DNA of 64,000 bases from Limnomonas spitsbergensis. Taxonomy: Eukaryota > Chlorophyta > Chlorophyceae > Chlamydomonadales. Below the pieces are notes generated by a model. The model was not told the DNA's origin. It worked only from the letters and a program-made list of their open reading frames with translations, and searched no databases. How positions within the stretch are numbered: position 1 is the stretch's first letter; each line of letters begins with the position of its first letter. The stretch is from assembly GCA_037349105.1 (NCBI GenBank), contig JAYJMM010000071.1, positions 1,360,750-1,424,749 on the forward strand, read 5' to 3'. The translations under genes were made by a program, and so were the position numbers. Shown in pieces: positions 1 through 8,806 of this stretch.

Positions 1-1080
1 ATCCTGCCCCTGCGGCCCTACAGCCCTGCCCCAAATCCTGCCCCTGCGCCCCTACAGCCCTGCCCCAAAACCTGCCCCTGCGGCCCTACAGGCCTGCCCC
101 AAATCCTGCCCCTGCGGCCCTACAGCCCTACAGCCCTGCCCCAAATCCTGCCCCTGCGGCCCTACAGCCCTACAGCCCTGCCCCAAATCCTACCCCTACA
201 GCCCTACAGCCCTGCCCCAAATCCTGCCCCTGCGGCCCTACAGCCCTGCCCCAAATCCTGTCCCTGCGGCCCTACAGCCCTACAGCCCTGCCCCAAATCC
301 TGCCCCTGCGGCCCTACAGCCCTGCCCCAAATCCTGCCCCTGCAGACCTACAGCCTTGCCCCAAATTCTACACCTGCGGCCCTACAGCCCTACAGCCCTG
401 CCCCAAATCCTGCCCTGCGGCCCTACAGCCTTGCCCCAAATCCTGCCCCAAATCCTGCCCTACAGCCCTGCCCCAAATCCTGCCCCTGCGGCCCTACAGC
501 CCTACAGCCCTGCCCCTAATCCTGCCCCTGCGGCTCTACAGCCCTGCCCCAAATCCTGCCCCTGCGGCCCTACAGCCCTGCCCCAAATCCTGCCCCTGCG
601 GCCCTACAGCCCTGCCCCAAATCCTGCCCCTTCGGCCCTACAGCCCTACAGCCCTGCCCCATATCCTGCCCCTGCGACCCTACAGCCCTACAGCCCTGCC
701 TGAAATCCTGCCCCTGCGGCCCTACAGCCCTGCCCCAAATCCTGCCCCTGCGGCCCTACAGCCCTGCCCCATATCCTGCCCCTGCGGCCCTACAGACCTG
801 CCTCAAATCCTGCCCCTGCGGCCCTACAGCCCCGCCCCAAATCCTGCCCCTGCGGCCCTACAGCCCTGCCCATATCCTGCCCCTGCGGCCCTACAGCCCT
901 GCCCCAAATCCTGCCCCTGTGGCCCTACAGCCCTACAGCCCTGCCCCAAATCCTGCCCCTGCGGCCCTACAGCCCTGCCCCGAATCCTGCCCCTGCGGCC
1001 CTACAGCCCTGCCCCAAATCCTGCCCCTGCGGCCCTACAGCCCTGCCCCAAATCCTGCCCCTGCGGCCCTGCAGCCCTAC

Positions 1081-4000
1081 AGCCTTGCCCCTGACCCTAT
1101 ACCCCAAACTATGCCCCTGCAGCCCTATGGTTATACAGCCTTGTTGCAAATCCTACCCCTGCAGCCCTGCAGCCCTGCCCCAAATCCCGCACCAACGGCC
1201 CAACGGCCCTGCAGCCCTACAGCCTTGCCCCAAATCCTGCACCTGCGGCCCTGCGGCCCTGCAGCGCTGCCCCTGCCCCAAATTCTGCACTTGCGGCCCT
1301 GCAGCCCTGCGGCCCAATAGCCTTGCCTCAAGTCCTGCCCTGCAGCCTTTAGTTGCCCCTGCCCCTGTCCCAAATCCTGCCCCTGTAGCCCTGCCTGCAG
1401 CCCTACAGCCCTGCCCCAAATCCTGCCCCTGCGGTCCTACAGCCCTACAGCCCTACAGCCCTACAGCCCTACAGCCCTACAGCCCTGCCCCAAATCCTGC
1501 CCCTGCGGCCCTACAGCCCTGCCCCAAATCCTGCCCCTGCAGCCCTGCAGCCCTACAGCCCTTCCCCAAATCCTGCCCCTGCGGCCCTACAGCCCTTCAG
1601 CCCTGCCCCAAATCCTGCCCCTGTGGCCCTACAGCCCTGCCCCAAATCCTGCCCCTACAGCCCTACAGCCCTGCCCCAAATCCTTCCCCTGCGGCCCTAC
1701 AGCCCTGCCCCAAATCCTGCCCCTGCGGCCCTACAGCCCTGCCCCAAATCCTGCCCCTGCGGCCCTACAGCCCTGCCCCAAATCCTGCCCCTGCGGCCCT
1801 ACAGCCCTGCCCCAAATCCTGCCCCTGCGGCCCTACAGCCCTACAGCCCTGCCCCAAATCCTGCCCCTGCAGCCCTGCGGCCCAACAGCCCTGCCCCAAA
1901 TCCTGTCCCTGCGGCCCTGCGGCCCTGCAGCCCTACAGCCTTGCCCCTGACCCTACCCCAAACTATGCCCCTGCAGCCCTATGGCCCCTACAGCCTTGTC
2001 GCAAATCCTACCCCTGCAGCCCTGCAGCCCTGCCCCAAATCCCGCACCTGCGGCCCTGCGGCCCTGCAGCCCTACATCCTTGCCCCAAATCCTGCACCTG
2101 CGGCCCTGCGGCCCTGCAGCATTGCCCCTGCCCCAAATCCTGCACTTGCGGCCCTGCAGCCCTGCGGCCCAATAGCCTTGCCTCAAGTCCTGCCCTGCAG
2201 CCTTTAGTTGCCCCTGCCCCTGTCCCAGATCCTGCCCCTGCAGCCCTGCCTGCAGCCCTACAGCCCTGCCCCAAATCCTGCCCCTGCAGTCCTACAGCCC
2301 TACAGCCCTACAGCCCTACAGCCCTGCCCCAAATCCTGCCCCTGCGGCCCTACAGCCCTGCCCCAAATCCTGCCCCTGCAGCCCTGCAGCCCTACAGCCC
2401 TGCCCCAAATCCTGCCCCTGCGGCCCTACAGCCCTTCAGCCCTGCCCCAAATCCTGCCCCTGTGGCCCTACAGCCCTGCCCCAAATCCTGCCCCTACAGA
2501 CCTACAGCCCTGCCCCAAATCCTGCCCCTGCGGCCCTACAGCCCTGCCCCAAATCCTGCCCCTGCGGCCCTACAGCCCTGCTCCAAATCCTGCCCCTGCG
2601 GCCCTACAGGCCTGCCCCAAATCCTGCCCCTGGGCCCTACAGCCCTACAGCCCTGCCCCAAATCCTGCCCCTGCAGCCCTGCGGCCCTACAGCCCTGCCC
2701 CAAATCCTGCCCCTGCAGCCTTGCGGCCCTGCAGCCCTACAGCCTTGTCCCTGACCCTACCCCAAAATATGCCCCTGCAGCCCTACAGCCCTACAGCCCT
2801 GCCCCAAATCCTGCCCCTGCTGCCCTGCGGCCCTGCAGCCCTACAGCCTTGCCCCTGACCCTACCCCAAATCCTGCCCCTGCGGCCCTGCGGCCCTGCAG
2901 CCTTGCAGCCTTGCCCCTGACCCTACCCCAAACTATGCCCCTGCAGCCCTATGGCCCCTACAGCCTTGTCGCAAATCCTACCCCTGCAGCCCTGCAGCCC
3001 TGCCCCAAATCCCGCACCTGCGGCCCTGCGGCCCTGCAGCCCTACAGCCTTGCCCCAAATCCTTCACCTGCGGCCCTGCGGCCCTGCAGCGCTGCCCCTG
3101 CCCCAAATCCTGCACTTGCGGCCCTGCAGCCCTGCGGCCCAATAGCCTTGCCTCAAGTCCTGTCCTGCAGCCTTTAGTTTCCCCTGCCCCTGTCCCAAAT
3201 CCTGCCCCTGCAGCCCTGCCTGCAGCCCTACAGCCCTGCCCCAAATCCTGCCCCTGCGGCCCTACAGCCCTACAGCCCTACAGCCCTACAGCCCTACAGC
3301 CCTGCCCCAAATCCTGCCCCTGTGGCCCTACAGCCCTGCCCCAAATCCTGCCCCTGCGGCCCTATAGCCCTGCCCCAAATCCTGCCCCTGTGGCCCTACA
3401 GCCCTGCCCCAAATCCTGCCCCTGCGGCCCTACAGCCCTACAGCCCTGCCCCAAATCCTGCCCCTTCAGCCCTACAGCCCTGCCCCAAATCCTGCCCTTG
3501 CGGCCCTGCAGCCCTACAGCCCTGCCCGAAATCCTGCCCCTGCAGCCCTGCGGCCCTACAGCCCTACAGCTTTGTCCCTGACCCTACCCCAAACTATGCC
3601 CCTGCAGCCCTACAGCCCTACAGCCCTGCCCCAAATCCTGCCCCTGCTGCCCTGCGGCCCTGCAGCCCTACAGCCTTGCCCCTGACCCTACCCCAAATCC
3701 TGCCCCTGCGGCCCTGCGGCCCTGCAGCCTTGCAGCCTTGCCCCTGACCCTACCCCAAACTATGCCCCTGCAGCCCTATGGCCCCTACAGCCTTGTCGCA
3801 AATCCTACCCCTGCAGCCCTGCAGCCCTGCCCCAAATCCCGCACCTGCGGCCCTGCGGCCCTGCATCCCTACAGCCTTGCCCCAAATCCTGCACCTGCGG
3901 CCCTGCAGCGCTGCCCCTGCCCCAAATCCTGCACTTGCGGCCCTGCAGCCCTGCGGCCCAATAGCCTTGCCTCAAGTCCTGTCCTGCAGCCTTTAGTTGC

Positions 4001-5489
4001 CCCTGCCCCTGTCCCAAATCCTGCCCCTGCAGCCCTGCCTGCAGCCCTACAGCCCTGCCCCAAATCCTGCCCCTGCGGCCCTACAGCCCTACAGCCCTAC
4101 AGCCCTACAGCCCTACAGCCCTACAGCCCTACAGCCCTGCCCCAAATCCTGCCCCTGTGGCCCTACAGCCCTGCCCCAAATCCTGCCCCTGCGGCCCTAT
4201 AGCCCTGCCCCAAATCCTGCCCCTGTGGCCCTACAGCCCTGCCCCAAATCCTGCCCCTGCGGCCCTACAGCCCTACAGCCCTGCCCCAAATCCTGCCCCT
4301 TCAGCCCTACAGCCCTGCCCCAAATCCTGCCCTTGCGGCCCTGCAGCCCTACAGCCCTGCCCGAAATCCTGCCCCTGTAGCCCTGCGGCCCTACAGCCCT
4401 GCCCCAAATCCTGCCCCTGCGGCCCTGCAGTCCTGCCCCAAATCCCGCACCTGCAGCCCTGCAGCCCTGTCCATGCCCCAAATCCTGCCCCTTCAGCCAT
4501 GCAGCCCAGAAGCCTGGTCCCTGCTCCTACCCCAAGCCCTGTTCCTGTCGCCCTGCAGCCTTGCAGCCTTGCCCCTGACCCTACCCCAAACTATGCCCCT
4601 GCAGCCCTATGGCCCCTACAGCCTTGTCGCGAATCCTACCCCTGCAGCCCTGCAGCCCTGCCCCAAATCCCGCACCTGCGGCCCTGCGGCCCTGCAGCCC
4701 TACAGCCTTGCCCCAAATCCTGCACCTGCGGCCCTGCGGCCCTGCAGCGCTGCCCCTGCCCCAAATCCTGCACTTGCGACCCTGCAGCCCTGCGGCCCAA
4801 TAGCCTTGCCTCAAGTCCTGCCCTGCAGCCTTTAGTTGCCCCTGCCCCTGTCCCAGATCCTGCCCCTGCAGCCCTGCCTGCAGCCCTACAGCCCTGCCCA
4901 AAATCCTGCCCCTGCGGCCCTACAGCCCTACAGCCCTACAGCCCTACAGCCCTACAGCCCTGCCCCAAATCCTGCCCCTGCGGCCCTACAGCCCTGCCCC
5001 AAATCCTGCCCCTGCGGCCCTACAGCCCTGCCCCAAATCCTGCCCCTGCGGCCCTATAGCCCTGCCCCAAATTCTGCCCCTGCAGCCCTACAGCCCTACA
5101 GCCCTGCCCCAAATCCTGCCCCTGCGGCCCTACAGCCCTGCCCCAAATCCTGCCCCTGCGGCCCTACAGCCCTACAGCCCTGCCCCAAATCCTGCCCCTA
5201 CAGCCCTACAGCCCTGCCCCAAATCCTGCCCCTGCGGCCCTGCAGCCCTACAGCCCTGCCCGAAATCCTGCCCCTGCAGCCCTGCGGCCCTACAGCCCTG
5301 CCCCAAATCCTGCCCCTGCGGCCCTGCGGCCCTACAGCCCTGCCCCAAATCCCGCACCTGCAGCCCTGCAGCCCTGTCCATGCCCCAAATCCTGCCCCTT
5401 CAGCCTTGCAGCCCAGCAGCCTTGCCCCTGCCCCTACCCCAAACTATGCCCCTGCAGCCCTATGGCCCCTACAGCCTTGTCGCAAATCC
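1081..5489. repeat. Higher-order repeat within the 34-bp array (six blocks)
   Basis: A variant block of about 320 bp recurs in the 34-bp array at about 1081-1402, 1937-2258, 2907-3228, 3734-4047, 4565-4887 and, truncated, 5418-5489. Each block opens with AGCCTTGCCCCTGACCCTA and CAAACTATGCCCCTGCAG. It then carries diagnostic variants such as CAAATCCCGCACC, CCCAATAGCCTTGCC and GCAGCCTTTAGTT. The CAAACT anchor lies at 1105, 1959, 2929, 3756, 4587 and 5440, giving spacings of 854, 970, 827, 831 and 853 bp. The ordinary 34-bp units between blocks vary in number, which explains the unequal spacing. Confidence 0.9.
4079..4134. repeat. Pure 8-bp CCCTACAG run
   Basis: Seven uninterrupted copies of CCCTACAG (CTGTAGGG on the other strand). 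Shorter runs of the same 8-mer occur at 1443-1482 and near 3259-3299. The 8-mer is the leading part of the 34-bp unit, so these are local slippage expansions inside the larger array. Confidence 0.9.
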
Positions 5490-5490
5490 A

Positions 5491-5695
5491 AGCGGTCAAA
5501 GCAGCATGGCTGGCCATAAATGGGTTCGTTGGCCAGAGACTGGTACGTAGCTGACATATAGCTGAGTCACGGGGGGGGAAACGCTGTAGTCCAGACCCAG
5601 AAAGCAGCCTTGGCCAACACTGAGAAGTTAGAAGCGAATAAATGGCAGGCCAGTTCGTCACCCTGCATTCAAATCAAATGAGGGGGGATGCTGAA
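5491..5695. other. Unique spacer, no gene seen
   Basis: The minisatellite ends abruptly inside its sixth higher-order block and unique sequence of mixed composition begins. The stretch contains a run of nine G near 5571-5579. I see no coding potential, RNA gene or repeat in it. Confidence 0.6.
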
Positions 5696-5800
5696 TCAGC
5701 CGATTTCACCGATATTAGGTTTTAGGGTCGAGGGTAAGGGGGTCAGGGGTTCGGGTTGCTGGGTTCAGGGTTCAGGTTTCGGGATTCTGGGTTCAGGGTT
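5696..5800. repeat. Degenerate telomere-like G/T-rich tract
   Basis: The + strand carries closely spaced GGG words in telomere-like context: TTTTAGGGTC, GAGGGTAAGGGGG, TCAGGGGTTCGGG, then several GGGTTCAGGG and GGGTTTATG. It resembles degenerate TTTAGGG/TTCAGGG repeats and shares GGGTTCAGGGTT with the 68-bp array that starts about 450 bp to the right. It could be interstitial telomeric sequence or an eroded outlier of that array. Confidence 0.6.
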
Positions 5801-6235
5801 TATGAGCATTGGTGGTTTACTCTGCCTGGAGTAGGAGCTTCAGTAATGAACTACCATCCCAACCCAGGTACACCATTTAATGGTCACATCAAGCGCATTC
5901 GTAACGAATGGCCTGTAGGGCTTAACGTTGCCCCACAGCTTGATATGAAAACTAAAGAAAGGGATCCTCCCGTTTGGCTCAGAAAATTTTCGCCAGTCTC
6001 ATTTACGTGTGAACCTCGCAGAAATGCATATAGTGCAGCTGGAAGGCTTTTCTTTCCAGCCCTGTCCTTTCCAGTCCTTTCTGTATATTACGCGGCCAAA
6101 TAAACCAAGCGGCTAAATCCAGCAGCCAAAATCATAAGGCAGCCAAATAGTTCCAGCGCACATATCAGGCGGCCACATTTGATCAAAATGTTCTAGACCC
6201 TTCAGTAATTCGATTAGCTTCAACGTTATGGGCTT
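5801..6235. other. Unique spacer with short degenerate repeat, no gene seen
   Basis: Mostly unique sequence. A frame open at 5756-6103 begins at TTG inside the telomere-like tract and encodes nothing I recognise, so it is not annotated as a gene. Between 6092 and 6180 the words GCGGCCAAA, GCGGCTAAA, GCAGCCAAA, GCAGCCAAAT and GCGGCCACAT occur at 6092, 6110, 6122, 6139 and 6169, a small degenerate direct repeat. Confidence 0.55.
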
Positions 6236-7815
6236 TGACGTATGTCCTGATGCTAATGGGTTCAAGAATCAGGAATTATACCTTGTTGCTGATCCCTTGG
6301 ATTCTCCAGCAGTCTGTTAGGGTTCAAGAATCAGGGATTCGAAGTATGGCTTGTTGCTGATCCCTTGGATCCTCCAGCGGTTTGTTAGGGTTCAGGGTTA
6401 CAGGATTTGACTTCAGCCTTGTTGCTGATCCCTTACATCCTCCAGCGGTCTGTTAGGGTTCAGGGTTACAGGATTTGATTTCAGCCTTGTTGCTGATCCC
6501 TTGGATCCTCCAGCGGTCCGTTAGGGTTCAGGATTACAAGATTTGACTTCAGCCTTGTTGCTGATCCCTTGGATCCTCCAGCGGTCTGTTAGGGTTCAGG
6601 GATACAGGATTTGACTTCAGCCTTGTTCCTGATCCCTTCGATCCTCCAGCGGTCTGTTAGGGTTCAGGGTTACAAGATTTGACTTCAGCCTTGTTCCTGA
6701 TCCCTTGGATCCTCCAGCGTTCTGTATGAGCTTAGGGTTCAGGACTTCAAATAATGCCTTGTTGCTAATCACTTGGATCCTCCAGCGGTCTGTAAGGGTT
6801 CAGGGTTCAGGAACTCGAATTATACCTTGTTACTGATCCCTTGGATCCTCCAGCAGTATTTTAGGGTTCAGGGTTAAGGGAGTCGAATTATGCTCTGTTG
6901 ATGATCCCTTACATCCTCCAGCGGTCCGTTAGGGTTCAGGGTTACAGGATTTGACTTAAGCCTTGTTGCTGATCGCGTACATCCTCCAGCGGTCTGTTAG
7001 GGTTCAGGGTTACAGGATTTGACTTAAGCCTTGTTGCTGATCCCTTACATCCTCCAGCGGTCTGTTATGGTTCAGGGTTACAGGATTTGACTTCAGCCTT
7101 GTTGCTGATCCCTTACATCCTCCAGCGGTCTGTTAGGGTTCAGGGTTACAGGATTTGACTTCAGCCCTGTTGCTGATCCCTTACATCCTCCAGCGGTCTG
7201 TTAGGGTTCAGGGTTACAAGATTTGACTTCAGCCCTGTTGCTGATCCCTTACATCCTCCAGCGATCTGTAAGGGTTTAGGGGTCAGGAACTCGAATTATG
7301 CCTTGTTGCTTATCCCTTGGATCCTCCGCCGGTCTGTTAGGGTTCAAGGTTCAGGGATTCGAATTATGCCTAGTTGCTGATCCCTTGGATCCTCCGCCGG
7401 TCTGTTAGGGTTCAAGGTTCAGGGATTCGAATTATGCCTTCATTGTTGCTGATCCCTTGGATCCTCCGCCGGTCTGTTAGGGTTCAAGGTTCAGGGATCC
7501 GAATTATGCCTTGTTGCTTATCCCTTGGATCCTCCAGCGGTCTGTTAGGGTTCATGGTTACAGGATTTGAGTTTTGCCCCGCTGCTGATCCCTTGCATTC
7601 TCCAACAGTCCAGTAGGGTTCAGGGTTCAAGGATTTGGAATCAGCCCTGCTGCTGATCCATTGGATCCCCAGCGGTCTGTTAGGGTTCAGGGTCCAAGGA
7701 TTTGAAACAGCCCTACTGCTGAGGCCTTGGATATTTCAACTGTTTGTTAGTGTACAGGGTGAAGGGGTTCGACTTCAGCCCTGTTGCTGATCCCTTGGAT
7801 CCTCCAGCAGTCCGT
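6236..7815. repeat. 68-bp minisatellite with TTAGGGTTCAGGGTT core
   Basis: About 23 tandem units. The period of 68 is exact for neighbouring well-conserved copies (TTAGGGTTCAGGGTT at 7133 and 7201). Each unit runs from the telomere-like core through ACAGGATTTGACTTCAGCC and TTGTTGCTGATCCCTT to CCTCCAGCGGTCTG. Units at both ends, near 6240 and 7570-7815, are more diverged than central ones. Some units replace the middle with GGGATTCGAATTATGCC, forming a second variant class at 7270-7510. Open frames inside it, such as 7374-7616, are shadows of the repeat. Confidence 0.93.
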
Positions 7816-8061
7816 TTTGAAGTTTATCCGACACAAGGCAGGGATAACCAGATAGGTTTTGTGTTTGGCCAAGATAGGAGTGTCGAGGGTTTACCACATA
7901 AATGCAGTGTGTGAGGTGTTACTAGATACAGCCCCAAGCAGCGTTGTTTTCTTAACCCCCTCGCCCCAGTAGGGCATAGCTTCATATCTTTCTTACTAGA
8001 TACAAGGTATCACTAATAAGGACGATGTTAGGGATAGTTATGGGCAGTAGTTAACGGTAAT
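7816..8061. other. Unique spacer, no gene seen
   Basis: Mixed-composition sequence between the 68-bp array and the first dispersed 56-bp repeat copy. A 12-bp direct repeat TTACTAGATACA lies at 7919-7930 and 7993-8004. I see no convincing coding or RNA signal. Confidence 0.5.
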
Positions 8062-8112
8062 GGCGCGGTTGTGGCTTTGGCCCAGGTTGCGCTGTTCCCT
8101 TAACTCTCTTGC
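8062..8112 (+). repeat. Dispersed ~56-bp repeat, isolated copy
   Basis: Carries GTGGCTTTGGCCCAGG, then TTGCGCTGTTCCCTTAACTC, matching the core of the tandem copies at 12736-12976 and, in inverted orientation, at 12522-12573. It lies about 4.4 kb from those copies, which shows the unit is dispersed and not merely tandem. Confidence 0.75.
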
Positions 8113-8533
8113 CTTCCATGTGGCGTGGCTTTCTTTCTTTGGGCAGTAGGAACCAGGATGGCTTGTTGGCTACTTGTGTCAGTCGAAAATAATAGGGCCA
8201 TTGTGAAGATGCTCGTTGTACCTAAATCCAGCAGTCCATGAACGTGCTCGTTCTTACAGTCCGTGAACTTGCTAATACATCCAGCAGTACATCCGAAGTG
8301 GCATTTTCGTTGTGGGAGGTCTTCACATGATGTTGCCCAGACGTAATGCCCAGACGCATTTTTACAACCACTTATTGCATGCCCATTATATTGGCCGTCT
8401 TTGCGGTACAATGTGAATTGTATTATATGTATGCGCTGTTGTTGTAAATGTAGGTATGTAGGAAATGGAGTTAAGAGAGTTCACTCGATTATGTGATTCA
8501 TAGAGTTAACTCAACCAGCGCAAAGCATTTTAT
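8113..8533. other. Unique 3' flank of the glycoprotein gene, no separate gene seen
   Basis: A minus-strand frame at 8100-8411 encodes a Cys-containing 103-residue sequence, but it starts at TTG. It stays open upstream to about 8487 without any ATG and runs into the dispersed repeat, so I do not call it a gene. No other element is visible. Confidence 0.5.
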
Positions 8534-8538
8534 TTACA
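8534..8538 (-). promoter_or_regulatory. Candidate TGTAA polyadenylation signal
   Basis: TTACA on + reads TGTAA on the minus strand, about 270 nt downstream of the stop codon of the minus-strand glycoprotein gene. TGTAA is the usual poly(A) signal in volvocine green algae. The word is short and other copies occur farther downstream (for example near 8254), so the choice is tentative. Confidence 0.35.
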
Positions 8539-8627
8539 AGCTTGGCAGAGAAAACCTGGAAAAGACCAGGAGTGATGACGGAACAATTCAAAACAACACA
8601 AGAGTATGAGCACCTGTCGAGAAAACT

Positions 8628-8766
8628 AGACAGCACGCATCAGGAAAACTAGATAGCAACCATCAAGAAAACAAGACAGCACGCATCAGGAAAAGTAGAT
8701 AGCAACCATCAAGAAACTAAACAGCACGCATCAGGAAAACTAGATAGCAACCATCAAGAAAACTAG
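8628..8766. repeat. 46-bp tandem repeat (two 23-bp halves) in the gene's 3' region
   Basis: About three units of 45-46 bp (CAGCACGCATCAGGAAAA at 8631, 8677 and 8722). Each unit is itself a diverged duplication of about 23 bp: one half holds AGCACGCATCAGGAAAACT, the other AGCAACCATCAAGAAAAC. The array lies 40-180 nt past the stop codon of the minus-strand gene, so it would sit in that gene's 3' untranslated region if the TGTAA at 8534 is used. Confidence 0.85.
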
Positions 8767-8806
8767 ATGGCGCGCCTCATGCAGTCTCGACATGACAAGA
8801 GCCCAG

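Larger units (their letters stand above)
1..5490. repeat. 34-bp C-rich minisatellite array
   Basis: Tandem array with a 34-bp unit made of an 8-mer CCCTACAG plus a 26-nt segment built on CCCTGCCCCAAATCCTG and CCCCTGCGG. The period is read directly: ATCCTGCCCC recurs at 1 and 35. Extra copies of CCCTACAG expand locally. The + strand is strongly C-rich and almost free of stop codons. Because 34 is 1 modulo 3, every frame passes through all three readings and gives Pro/Ala/Cys-rich translations with a 34-residue superperiod, including a 611-codon open stretch at 1085-2920. That stretch starts at TTG rather than ATG, so I do not call it a gene. The array begins before base 1 and stops abruptly near 5490. 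Confidence 0.95.

Noticed and set aside
1085..2920. 611-codon open frame in the 34-bp array
   Set aside because: It starts at TTG, the same peptide occurs in all frames, and the period is fully explained by a stop-free 34-bp unit.
5756..6103. 115-codon + strand frame
   Set aside because: It begins at TTG within the telomere-like tract; the first in-frame ATG is near 5847 and no domain is recognisable.
8100..8411. Cys-containing 103-codon minus-strand frame
   Set aside because: There is no ATG; the frame opens at about 8487 without a start and its 3' end lies in the dispersed repeat. It could be an exon, but nothing supports that.
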